Shown piece by piece: positions 42,058-50,981 of a stretch of DNA of 64,000 nucleotides. The notes under the pieces were generated by a model. It saw only the letters and a list, made by a program, of their open reading frames with translations. It was not told the origin of the DNA and did no database searches. Position numbers and translations under genes: made by a program. Positions within the stretch are counted from its first letter, which is position 1, and every line of letters starts with the position of its first letter. Origin of the DNA: Bacteroidales bacterium (GTDB taxonomy: Bacteria > Bacteroidota > Bacteroidia > Bacteroidales > UBA932); the NCBI GenBank assembly GCA_017443465.1, contig JAFRXO010000062.1, positions 1-64,000 of the forward strand, written 5' to 3'.

Positions 42058-43914
42058 ATGCAGGAACTTGAGCTTCTTGCTCCGGCGAGGAATCTGGATA
42101 TCGGCATCGCGGCCATTGACTGCGGTGCCGATGCCGTTTACTTGGCAGGCCCAGCTTTCGGGGCCAGGCAGGCGGCCGGGAATCCCATTGAAGACATCGA
42201 GAAGCTGTGCCGCTATGCCCACAGGTTCGGAGTCAGGATTTTCCTGACCCTCAATACCCTGATCTACGACGATGAGCTGGAAACAGCCAGGAAGATGGCC
42301 CATGAGGCTGAAGATGCAGGAGTCGATGCATTCATAGTCCAGGACCTGGCAGTGCTGAAGTTCGGCCTGAAAGTTCCCCTCCACGCCTCTACACAATGCG
42401 CTATTCGCACCCCGGAGAAGGCACGAATGATGGAGAGCCTGGGCTTCTCGCGCCTCGTACTGGAACGTCAGTTGTCACTGGACACCATACGCGCCATTCG
42501 CCAGGCCACTTCATGCGAACTGGAATCCTTCGTCCACGGAGCCCTGTGCGTATCTTACAGCGGGAACTGCTACCTGTCGGAATACCTTAGCGGAAGGAGC
42601 GCCAACCGCGGCCAGTGCATACAAGCCTGCCGCTCCCTCTACGACCTCGAAGAAGAGACTGCTCCGGGCAAGTTCCGCCGCATCGGCCGGAACAAAGCTT
42701 ATCTGTCCCTTAAAGACCTGAGCCTGAAAACCAGACTCGCGGAACTCTCCGACGCAGGCATATGCTCGTTCAAGATAGAAGGGAGGCTTAAGAGCCGTTC
42801 ATATGTTACAAACGCAGTGAGGGAATATTCCCTGGCACTGGACGATATCCAGGCCCCGAGGACTTCTTTCGGGTCCGTAAGCGGAGGATTCACCCCGGAC
42901 ACATCGAAGACCTTCAACCGGGACTTCACTTCCCTGTACATCGACGGCAAACGCTCAAAATGGTCATCCCTCGACTCCGCCGGACATCTCGGAGAAGAAG
43001 TCGGGAAGGTCATATCGGTCAGCCGCGCCGGAGGGGAAATGACTGTCAGGCTGGGCACTTCAGGGACTGACGGAATCCCAGCCCTTCACAATGGGGACGG
43101 TTTTGCCTTCATCAGTCCGGGCGGATCCCTGACGGGCTTCAGGGGAAGCGTCTGCCAGGGGAACATGATCCTGGCCAGAAGTGTGGACGGGATCTCCGCC
43201 GGCATGACTCTCTACCGGAACATCGATTCCTCTTTCGAGAAAAAGCTGGAGACAAGCCCCTGCAAGCGCCAGCTACACGCATCAGTAAAACTCTCTTTTA
43301 CAGATACTTCCCTCCTGGCAACAGCCGAAAGCGAGGACGGACGGACAGTGTCCTTAGAACTGCCCTTCCAACCCGGAACGGCAGAGAACCAAGAACGGAT
43401 GCTCTCTCTCCTTAAGACCCAGATAGGGAAATCCTCAGGCATATGGGCTTTCACCCTTGAGGGCATAGAAGCCGGCCAGCTCCCCCTTCTTCCAGTCTCT
43501 TTCATCAATTCGGTCCGCCGCGGACTCGCCGCCGAACTGGATTCCCTTCCGTGCAACTCCAGGCCGCTGGCCTCCGGGACTGTCTCGGCAGAAAAAATAA
43601 GCTCCCCCCTCACTTACAAGGACAACGTGGCCAACACGATTGCAGCAGAGATCCTTAAGGAGAGAGGAGCGGAAATTTCTGAAAAAGCCTACGAAATCAG
43701 CCACAGGGAAGGCGCGGAACTCATGCGGAGCAAATACTGCGTCCGCTCCCAGCTGGGACTTTGTCCTGGCAAGAAACCGAGGGAAGATGCCAAACCGCTG
43801 TTCCTGGTAAACAACGGCCGCAGGCTCAGGCTCTCATTCGACTGCACCCAGTGTGAGATGACGGTCTCAGCGGCGTCGGACATTGGCCTCAAGACGCCAG
43901 GAACTCCCTCCTGA
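42058..43914 (+). CDS. U32 family peptidase-like protein (RlhA/YegQ group)
   Basis: A 618-residue protein. The U32 domain is clear: LELLAPARNLDIGIAAIDCGADAVYLAG, LHASTQCAIRTPEKARMM, ESFVHGALCVSYSGNCYLSEYLSGRSANRGQCIQACR with its cysteines, and FKIEGRLKSRSYV. A long C-terminal extension ends in a Cys pair (DCTQCEM). Many U32 proteins are RNA-hydroxylation enzymes (RlhA, TrhP) with an iron-sulfur cluster and not proteases, so rRNA or tRNA modification is more likely. Its last 48 nt overlap the end of the convergent surface lipoprotein gene. Confidence 0.88.
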   Translation: MQELELLAPARNLDIGIAAIDCGADAVYLAGPAFGARQAAGNPIEDIEKLCRYAHRFGVRIFLTLNTLIYDDELETARKMAHEAEDAGVDAFIVQDLAVLKFGLKVPLHASTQCAIRTPEKARMMESLGFSRLVLERQLSLDTIRAIRQATSCELESFVHGALCVSYSGNCYLSEYLSGRSANRGQCIQACRSLYDLEEETAPGKFRRIGRNKAYLSLKDLSLKTRLAELSDAGICSFKIEGRLKSRSYVTNAVREYSLALDDIQAPRTSFGSVSGGFTPDTSKTFNRDFTSLYIDGKRSKWSSLDSAGHLGEEVGKVISVSRAGGEMTVRLGTSGTDGIPALHNGDGFAFISPGGSLTGFRGSVCQGNMILARSVDGISAGMTLYRNIDSSFEKKLETSPCKRQLHASVKLSFTDTSLLATAESEDGRTVSLELPFQPGTAENQERMLSLLKTQIGKSSGIWAFTLEGIEAGQLPLLPVSFINSVRRGLAAELDSLPCNSRPLASGTVSAEKISSPLTYKDNVANTIAAEILKERGAEISEKAYEISHREGAELMRSKYCVRSQLGLCPGKKPREDAKPLFLVNNGRRLRLSFDCTQCEMTVSAASDIGLKTPGTPS

Positions 43915-45864
43915 CAAAGCATTTTCTATTCCTGCCCTGGTGCCTGTGAATGACAGGGAGAAAACTCTCCCGCGGGGTACATTGAAATCACTTGTAAGAG
44001 AATAGCTTCCGCTTCCAAGGTAGTGTCTGCAGACTACATCGCGCCTTGGTCCCGTCCCGGAGACCGGGACATATTCACCCGCAGCCCCGTCGAATTCCAG
44101 CACCACTTCGCAATAGGTGAACAGCGAGGTGTCGGCCTGTGCCGCGATGGTTTCTGCGCTCCTGGAAGCCGGGGTACTGCAGGCAGGATAGCTCCCGCGC
44201 ATATTCTCAACCACGAAAAGAGGGATTGAAACGCTCCCGTCCATATGCGAGTTGAGCATGGCCAGGTCTTCCGGCGTCGCCCGGTCCCCGTCATATGCCG
44301 CCGTGGACGCAGACCCTTCAGCCCATGGAGTGAAATTCCCGGCGCCGTTCCGCATCCGGACAGACTTTATGCTGTAATGGAGTCGGTCAGGATTGGAAAA
44401 GCTGACATTCCACCTGGAAACCATCCTGGTCACGGAAATGGTTCCCAGGTCTCCTCCGAAATCTATCATCCTGGACTCGCTGCCGGCCATTGGCAGCCCA
44501 CCTGGAAACGGATCAGACGAGACCGGTCCCGGCAGTGGAATCCGCATTGCAAGGGCATCCTTCAAGTTATCCGGCATCTGAGGCTTACCGCAGTTCACCA
44601 GGGTAAGGAAACGGTACCTGTATCCGCTCAGGAGAGTCAGCTCCACCGAATTGCCCGCAGGATCATATGCCTCGCCTATCAGCATCCCGCCGTCTTCCAT
44701 ATAGGCCGCGAGATATGCCCCGGCGATGTCGGAGGCATCTCCGCTGTCGCTTCCTCCATATGAGGACCTGGTCGTAAGCCCGGATCCGGCGCCCTGTGCC
44801 TGGCCGGGCTCATCCTGCGCGCAGCAGAGGTTCCCGAGCATCCACGAAACCCTTACCGGAGTCCCTTTTGCCGGAGCGGTGAGACGGCTGTCATACCGGT
44901 CCTGGGGGTTCATCGAAAGCATGAGGGAGCAGTCCCGTCCCGCGGGTATGTCGAAACTGTCCGGGTCATTCCCCGACCCGTCCTGAGACGTACCGGGGCA
45001 GATCCTGTACATCAGGCTTACGCCGTCGCCGGACCTTGCCCGGACTTCTACATATGTAACCAGAGCGGCCTCCGATGGAGGAAGGTCCCCAAGGATCTTG
45101 TCTGACAGACCGCCCGCCCCTGAAAGGAGTTTCCCACGCATATTAACCGGGAGATAGAACACTGTAGTCCCTCCGGACTCCAGGGCAGCCACCTCCTGCG
45201 GTGAAAGGGTCCGGCCGGACGAAGCCATGGTGGATTTAGACGAAGTGGCACAGAACGGGGTACAGTCCCCTGCCGCCTGCTTTACCGAGACGCTCTCAAG
45301 GGAGTACAGGGCTTCAGGGTCACTGCAGGAAAACGACCATCTGGACACCAGCCAGGACGCTTCAAGGACAACTTCCGCATCCTCGGTCCGGCCCGGAGGA
45401 ACGGCATATGAATCGAGAGCGGCCACGGCGGGGAGACCGCCTTCGAACGAGGCGGTCTCATTAAACCTTACCCTCAGGCCCTGAAGTGTTTCCAGACTTG
45501 ACATGGCCTCATTTTCAGCCACCGCCCCGAAATTCAATAAGGCCCTGAAAGAGTAGATCCTTCCCGCGCTAAGCACGAAAGATACGCTTCCTCCGTTCTC
45601 CGTAGCGGCATATCCTACCTTCCTCCCCGACCGGTCATAGCACAGCACCGTAGCAGAATGCACCTGCATTTCAGGCTCAGTAGCTGCACCCCGGACCCAC
45701 GGACTCCCTTCCCCGGGAGAAAAAGTAACCTTCACAGTCACACTCTCTCCGCCGGGTCCGTCCATTCCGGCCTGGTCATCCAGTGCACGGCACGAACCGA
45801 AAAGTCCCAGCATACCACCCGCAAGGATTGCGAGAAACGCATATCTTGAATTATTCATTTTCAT
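43867..45864 (-). CDS. Surface lipoprotein with two fimbrillin-like (DUF4906-type) modules
   Basis: A 665-residue lipoprotein (LGLFGSCRALDD). It holds two copies of one module. The first has YSLESVSVKQAAGDCTPF...FYLPVNMRGKL; the second has YSIKSVRMRNGAGNFTPW...LFVVENMRGSY. The same module also occurs in the next gene upstream. The V-N/ENMRG strand is typical of Bacteroidales minor fimbrial/DUF4906 proteins. It is the last gene of the five-gene operon, and its 3' end overlaps the U32 gene antisense by 48 nt. A structural surface or fimbrial-tip role is inferred. Confidence 0.75.
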   Translation of the reverse strand: MKMNNSRYAFLAILAGGMLGLFGSCRALDDQAGMDGPGGESVTVKVTFSPGEGSPWVRGAATEPEMQVHSATVLCYDRSGRKVGYAATENGGSVSFVLSAGRIYSFRALLNFGAVAENEAMSSLETLQGLRVRFNETASFEGGLPAVAALDSYAVPPGRTEDAEVVLEASWLVSRWSFSCSDPEALYSLESVSVKQAAGDCTPFCATSSKSTMASSGRTLSPQEVAALESGGTTVFYLPVNMRGKLLSGAGGLSDKILGDLPPSEAALVTYVEVRARSGDGVSLMYRICPGTSQDGSGNDPDSFDIPAGRDCSLMLSMNPQDRYDSRLTAPAKGTPVRVSWMLGNLCCAQDEPGQAQGAGSGLTTRSSYGGSDSGDASDIAGAYLAAYMEDGGMLIGEAYDPAGNSVELTLLSGYRYRFLTLVNCGKPQMPDNLKDALAMRIPLPGPVSSDPFPGGLPMAGSESRMIDFGGDLGTISVTRMVSRWNVSFSNPDRLHYSIKSVRMRNGAGNFTPWAEGSASTAAYDGDRATPEDLAMLNSHMDGSVSIPLFVVENMRGSYPACSTPASRSAETIAAQADTSLFTYCEVVLEFDGAAGEYVPVSGTGPRRDVVCRHYLGSGSYSLTSDFNVPRGRVFSLSFTGTRAGIENALSGGSSWRLEANVRRR

Positions 45865-45879
45865 CCGAACCATATTCTG

Positions 45880-48549
45880 TCAAATACTGATCACCTGATA
45901 ACCTTTGGCCTCCGCAGCGGATATCTGCGCGGACGTCAAGGAGGCATATGCTACGGAGACAAGCCTCAGCTCGATAGTGGCATAACCCGCTGCACTCCTG
46001 TCGAAAAGCGAATCCATGAAAGCTCCGAGAATAGCCTTGGAACGCGCCGCATCCGCATATGGGGAGGCAACCCCCCAGGCGCAATTGGAGAATGGACCGC
46101 TTATATTACCGGCATGCCCGGGAACCGTTCCGGTTATTGTAGGCTGTTTCCCGAAACCGATGATCTGGACATCGTTTACCAGGTTGTCCCCGAGCGAAAT
46201 CCTTGTCCCGAAAGCGAAAGCCTCGGTTGCAGCCGTAGCCCCGGACATATCCATGACGCCCTTGACACTGTGGACCTTCCTGCAGTGATACAGGAAATAA
46301 GCCCAGTCCCCTGCCGCGGATGTGTCCCATCCGGAAAAATCCAAGACTCCTTCCATGTTCTCGCAATTCAGGAACATCCTGGTAAGGGAACTCACCCCCG
46401 ATATGCTCCATGACGAGAAGTCAGGAACTTCCGGCATCGCCCAGCAGTTAACGAACATCTGTGCAAGGTTACGCACAGCGGAGGTAGAAGAAGGCGACCT
46501 TCCCCAGGCTGAGACATCCGGAGTCGTCGCCATGGAACGGCATTCCCCGAACATTTTCATGAAGCTGGTGCAGGAGGAGGTATTCCACCCGGACACATCC
46601 GGGGCGGACGGCATAAGCCAGCATCCGTCAAACATCCCTTCCATGTTGACCGCAGCGGAAGTATCCCACCGGGAGACGTCGGGAACGTCGGTCATGGCGC
46701 GGCATTGTGAGAAGCAACGGGCCATGACACTGACACGGGAAGTGTTCCAGCCGGACACGTCAGGAGCCGAAGGCATCTGCCAGCAGTCCCCGAATAGGCT
46801 GTCCATGTTGGTTACCGATCCTGTGTTCCACCCGGACACGTCCGGGACCGTGGCCATTGAGCGGCAGTCGTCGAACATGAACCTCATGTCGGTAACGGCG
46901 GAAGTATTCCAGTTCGAAACGACAGGAGCCGTTTTCATTGCCCGGCATGAATGGAAAGCGTGGTAAAGATTCGTGAGTGCCGGAGTATCCCATCCCGTGA
47001 AATCCGGAGGGGTCTCCATCGAAAGGCAAAGCATGAAGGTGGTGTACATGTCTCTCAGGAGAGAGTCATCCCAGGCAGACAGGTCCGGTCCCTCAACCAT
47101 CGACCTGCAGTCGTAGAACATCCCGTTCATGCTGGTCAGGGATGAAGTATCCCACTTCGAGACATCAGGAGTCTGAAGCGAATTGCAGCCATAGAACATG
47201 TTCATGAAAGCCTTCACGCTTTCAGTGTGCCAGTTCGCGCAGCTGACAGTCTTCAAAGCGGCACAGTTGCGGAAAAGACCGTAACTGTAATCCATCCCCT
47301 TGAGCCAGTCCCTGTAGGGAGTTGTTGGGATATAGGCGACAGCCAGCAGGTCGGTCTTGTTGGATTCACACCCCGCCCGATTCGCGGCAAAAGCACCTCT
47401 GAGGCAGCTTACCGGCTGGGGCGACAGGATCCTGAACCAACGGTCGGAGTCAGTAGTATTCGTCTTGCTGACTATCTGGGAATTGTCGTCATTGAACCGC
47501 ACTGAGACAGTACCGCCTGCGGCGATCTTCACTATCACTCCGTCGAATGCCCCTCCCTGGGTCCAGCGCATCCCGCTGTCAATGATGTCATTCCTCCTGG
47601 CGACAACATTCATATGGCAATTCTCATTGGCTCTTATGTCGCAATTGCAGAAGGTCCCTCCCGAATCGTTCCCGAGGAGGTTCCGGTAGGTCACGTCCCC
47701 GCCGGGAGAAGTAGCTATCACTTCCAGATAGGTACACAGGAGCCTCTCCTCAGGGGAAACATCCTCCAGGCTCTTCAAACGACTGTCATACACATTCTGA
47801 AGTACATTCCCCCTCATATTCACCGGAACGTAAAGATCCACGCTGCCTCCGGTTCCCGCATTCAGCACGGCCAGGTCGCTTTCCGAAGCCGAATCCCCAT
47901 CGCCTGCGGCGACTGCCTTCGACGTCGCAGGAGAAAAGGGGGTACAGTCCGATGCGGCCTGGACTATCCTGACGGAAGCCACTTCGTACTCATTGTCAGG
48001 ATCTTCAAATGCTACAGTCCACTTGGAGACAAGTCTCACCACCTGGATAGAAAGGGATCCGCTTCCTTCAACACTGACACTCTGGAGCTTCCCGGCCGCA
48101 GGCAGGCCATAGGCATAGGACACCGGATCCGGGAATTGGATCCGGAGCCCTGTGACTGAAGTTTCAGTGATTCCGGAAGGGAAGCCGGAGGAAATGTCTC
48201 CGCAATTGGCCACGGCATAGAAGTCATAGCTGGTGCCCTTCAACAACTTGAGTACCACTTGCCCGGACTCCGAGTAGCCGCTGTCCATAAGCACGCCGTC
48301 CGAGGTGCGGAAGGCCGCCACGAAACAATTCCCTATACCTGTCTCGCTCCCGGAGAACCTCCCTTTCACAGAAGCATCCCTGCCTCCACCTATCGCCACT
48401 TCCATGGGAACTTCCACCAACTCTCCCTCCTCTTCCGAAGCCCGGTCGTCAACGGCCGTCATCGAACAAGAGGAAGCAAGGGACAAAAGCAGGGCAGCCA
48501 CGGAGGCGGCCAGCAATCCGGCAGCCCTTCCTGAAATCATCTGGAACAT
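45880..48549 (-). CDS. BspA-type repeat surface lipoprotein with fimbrillin-like N terminus
   Basis: An 889-residue lipoprotein (LLSLASSCSMTAVDD). Residues about 30-330 carry the module shared with the downstream gene (YEVASVRIVQAASDCTPF...LYVPVNMRGNV). Residues about 430-765 are some 12 consecutive repeats of about 27 residues of the DUF285/BspA type, consensus FxxCxxMxxxPDVSxWNTSxVTNM. From the fifth repeat on, Arg and Trp alternate after the Cys (CRSM, CWQM, CRAM, CWLM), pointing to duplication of a two-repeat unit. Such repeats mediate adhesion to host proteins or other bacteria. Confidence 0.88.
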   Translation of the reverse strand: MFQMISGRAAGLLAASVAALLLSLASSCSMTAVDDRASEEEGELVEVPMEVAIGGGRDASVKGRFSGSETGIGNCFVAAFRTSDGVLMDSGYSESGQVVLKLLKGTSYDFYAVANCGDISSGFPSGITETSVTGLRIQFPDPVSYAYGLPAAGKLQSVSVEGSGSLSIQVVRLVSKWTVAFEDPDNEYEVASVRIVQAASDCTPFSPATSKAVAAGDGDSASESDLAVLNAGTGGSVDLYVPVNMRGNVLQNVYDSRLKSLEDVSPEERLLCTYLEVIATSPGGDVTYRNLLGNDSGGTFCNCDIRANENCHMNVVARRNDIIDSGMRWTQGGAFDGVIVKIAAGGTVSVRFNDDNSQIVSKTNTTDSDRWFRILSPQPVSCLRGAFAANRAGCESNKTDLLAVAYIPTTPYRDWLKGMDYSYGLFRNCAALKTVSCANWHTESVKAFMNMFYGCNSLQTPDVSKWDTSSLTSMNGMFYDCRSMVEGPDLSAWDDSLLRDMYTTFMLCLSMETPPDFTGWDTPALTNLYHAFHSCRAMKTAPVVSNWNTSAVTDMRFMFDDCRSMATVPDVSGWNTGSVTNMDSLFGDCWQMPSAPDVSGWNTSRVSVMARCFSQCRAMTDVPDVSRWDTSAAVNMEGMFDGCWLMPSAPDVSGWNTSSCTSFMKMFGECRSMATTPDVSAWGRSPSSTSAVRNLAQMFVNCWAMPEVPDFSSWSISGVSSLTRMFLNCENMEGVLDFSGWDTSAAGDWAYFLYHCRKVHSVKGVMDMSGATAATEAFAFGTRISLGDNLVNDVQIIGFGKQPTITGTVPGHAGNISGPFSNCAWGVASPYADAARSKAILGAFMDSLFDRSAAGYATIELRLVSVAYASLTSAQISAAEAKGYQVISI

Positions 48550-48561
48550 CTTTACTTTAAA

Positions 48562-49704
48562 TTACTTCCTGTCAACACCCAGAACGGTTACCTCTCCTAT
48601 GCCGTCAAGAGCATTTCCGTCCTGCCACTCCTGTACAGTGAGAGTAACCGAGAGGTCTTCTGAGGAATACGGAGTTATGCTGTCCGTTCCGGAGTGGACA
48701 AGGCTGATGGATTTGAACTGGTAGAGATAGTTAGCCTTGGGATTGGATATCGGAATGCAATAGTACCTGGTTTCTGCGGTCCCGTCCCCATCGGCGTCCT
48801 GCAGAGTTTCTATCACAAGGCTCGTGGTCTTAGAGGCGGTACCCGAAGGCCAGGTCCCGGTTCCGTCGTCCACGAAAGCCTGAGGATTCGGAAGACAGTA
48901 GAACATATGCTTCGTGGAGTAGGGCCTGCTGCCTGAAACCTCAACTCCGAGACTGGCACTGGTGACCACTTCACTGGCGGTATAACGGGATGAGGAAGGC
49001 ACCAGGTTCCCGCTGGAAATGCTGTTGTACCAGGATGAAGGTGTTCCGGAAAGCCATTTGTTGTAAACCGCATTTCCGGAATCCGCGGCTCCTGCACTCG
49101 CAGTGTAATCCATCACCGCAGGCGCATTGGCAAGGAAGATCGAGGTGATAGTGGTTTTCTCCGGCAGATAGTTTGAAGCATCGTACTTGATCCCGTCCAC
49201 CTGTATCTTAGCCATCGCCCTGACCAGTTCGACGGAAATAGATGCATCCTTCGCCACTGTCACTGTACCGTAACCGGTCATGGGTATTCCGTTTGCCGCA
49301 CTGGCCTCAGACAGCTTGAACGAACCCCTCAACCCTGAGAGCACCGATGCAGAAGGGACACTCCCCTCGGGCAGGTTGGCAACTACATATACGAATCTTT
49401 CACCGGCGGTACAGGTGATAGTAGTAGATGTCCCGGAAATCCTCTTGTGGGCATCGATGGAGCCGTCGGAGCGGTAAACCCATATGTCTGCGGATTTTAT
49501 CCCGCCTGTGTTTTCATCCCAGGCGACAGTAGTTTTGGTCCCGGCCTTCGATGCTCCTCCGGGAGAAGTCAGGGAAACCGACAGTTCCACTTTCTGTCCC
49601 TCGACAGGGACAAACCGTGAGTCTTCCTGCTTGGCACAGGAGGAGAGGACAGCAGCGCCAACCATCAGTGCGCCAGCTGCGAAATCAATGATTGAATGTC
49701 TCAT
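48562..49704 (-). CDS. Fimbrillin family (FimA/Mfa1-like) lipoprotein
   Basis: A 380-residue lipoprotein (AAVLSSCAKQED, Cys about residue 23). KVELSVSL at the start of the mature part, IKSADIWVYRSDGSIDAHKRISG, FVYVVANLP and LVRAMAKIQVDGI form the N-terminal transthyretin-like domain of FimA-type pilins. The C-terminal domain ends LSVTLTVQEWQDGNAL. The family assembles by strand exchange after cleavage of the lipidated end. It is paralogous to the 49758 gene. Confidence 0.85.
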   Translation of the reverse strand: MRHSIIDFAAGALMVGAAVLSSCAKQEDSRFVPVEGQKVELSVSLTSPGGASKAGTKTTVAWDENTGGIKSADIWVYRSDGSIDAHKRISGTSTTITCTAGERFVYVVANLPEGSVPSASVLSGLRGSFKLSEASAANGIPMTGYGTVTVAKDASISVELVRAMAKIQVDGIKYDASNYLPEKTTITSIFLANAPAVMDYTASAGAADSGNAVYNKWLSGTPSSWYNSISSGNLVPSSSRYTASEVVTSASLGVEVSGSRPYSTKHMFYCLPNPQAFVDDGTGTWPSGTASKTTSLVIETLQDADGDGTAETRYYCIPISNPKANYLYQFKSISLVHSGTDSITPYSSEDLSVTLTVQEWQDGNALDGIGEVTVLGVDRK

Positions 49705-49757
49705 TTTAACAGAAATTAAAGGTTATGATAAAGCGTTCATATGCATATATTTACATC

Positions 49758-50981
49758 TCAGAACACCGGGGCTGAAGAGCCTCCGTCAACGGCGGCGGAG
49801 GGGATGACCGCGCCGCCCTGGTGCCCTGAATTGGATAGTTCCTGCGAAGCCCCCGGGATCCATTCCGGCTTTATGGTCACATTCACTGTCATCCCTTCCC
49901 CGTTATCGAAGACCATGCTCCCTCCGGACTCCCATTGAGGCCAGGTGTAGGACACGCTGCCACTTATCGCTCCCGTCCATTCGTCCGCCCCTCCCTTCGT
50001 CCTTATCAGGATGGAAGAGAATTCATACAGGTAATTGGGTTTGAGCGCAGGCAGGACTACATGCTGGTAGGAGTGACTTCCGTCAGAAGCATCCAGGAAC
50101 CTGAACACCAGGCAGGATACTCCGGCCTTTTCCCTGGCCGTGGGAAGATGTATGGTCTCGGAACCGGTGTTCCAGGGAGAATCGTTGGGGAAAGGATAGA
50201 AGTGCCACGGTCCCAGGCCGGAGGTTCTGGACAGGGTCCCCGGATCCACATATGAGGTCACCGCCCCGTTGCCGGACAGGGATGGCACTCCCCCGGATGT
50301 CTCGGACCAGCTGTTGAGGGTGGAAGTCCCGTACTCTACGGGAACCTGCAGGGCTCCGGTCCAGGAAGGGACCGCTGAATTCCTGGCATTCATGATGTAC
50401 ACAGCATCCAGGCGGACCGCCGAAGGGTCCAGGGTGCTGTCCTCCGAAAGAAGGACCTGGTCCACAAGGACCTTTGATGACCATCTTACCAGAGTGACGT
50501 TAAGGGATATGTCTCCCCTAACTACCGTCCTGGCCGCACCGGACATGGGAACCGCCTTGTAAGCTTCCACTTCATCCAGGGTCACCTCTTTCCCTAGAGC
50601 GGACTCCTCTTGATTAGCGGCATCCTCCGGGAAGGCATCGCAGTTCGCGAAGACATAGACCCTCCTTTCCCCTGCTGTGCAGGCGATTTCAAAACTCCTC
50701 GACGGAGAGATCCAGCCATCAAGCCCGTCAGAGGGGTCTGTGTCTCCTATCCTTTTACGGGCATCCAGACTCCCGTCAGGACGGAATATGCATATGTCCA
50801 GATAGCGGATTCCTCCCGAATTCTCGTCATATGCGACATCAGAACGCGTTGCGCAGGAAAGGGCCACCCTGATACGGGCACGCGCTGCTTCCGGCGAAGG
50901 CACGGCATCCTCCCTGGAGCAGGAGAAGGATATGATTGCAAGCAGCAACGCCGCTGCACCGAATTGTTTCCCGAAAATCAT
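49758..50981 (-). CDS. Fimbrillin family lipoprotein, second paralogue
   Basis: A 407-residue lipoprotein (LLLAIISFSCSREDAVPS). It is collinear with the 48562 gene: IRYLDICIFRPDGSLDARKRIGD, VYVFANCDAFPED, LNVTLVRWSSKVLVDQVLL and a C-terminal SYTWPQWESGGSMVF strand. It differs by a Pro/Gly-rich C terminus (VIPSAAVDGGSSAPVF). The start ATG overlaps the stop of the upstream gene by 4 nt. Confidence 0.82.
   Translation of the reverse strand: MIFGKQFGAAALLLAIISFSCSREDAVPSPEAARARIRVALSCATRSDVAYDENSGGIRYLDICIFRPDGSLDARKRIGDTDPSDGLDGWISPSRSFEIACTAGERRVYVFANCDAFPEDAANQEESALGKEVTLDEVEAYKAVPMSGAARTVVRGDISLNVTLVRWSSKVLVDQVLLSEDSTLDPSAVRLDAVYIMNARNSAVPSWTGALQVPVEYGTSTLNSWSETSGGVPSLSGNGAVTSYVDPGTLSRTSGLGPWHFYPFPNDSPWNTGSETIHLPTAREKAGVSCLVFRFLDASDGSHSYQHVVLPALKPNYLYEFSSILIRTKGGADEWTGAISGSVSYTWPQWESGGSMVFDNGEGMTVNVTIKPEWIPGASQELSNSGHQGGAVIPSAAVDGGSSAPVF

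Noticed and set aside
45880-48549. CRISPR-like regular repetition at the DNA level in the BspA-like gene
   Set aside because: The periodicity is coding (about 81 nt for a 27-residue repeat) with divergent DNA and no spacer structure. No CRISPR array or cas gene was seen anywhere in the window.
49771-49797. CCTCCG/CGGAGG hairpin near the end of the second fimbrillin gene as another copy of the palindromic element
   Set aside because: The stem is only 6 bp and shares neither the length nor the TCGCTnCGC core of the 124-bp elements.
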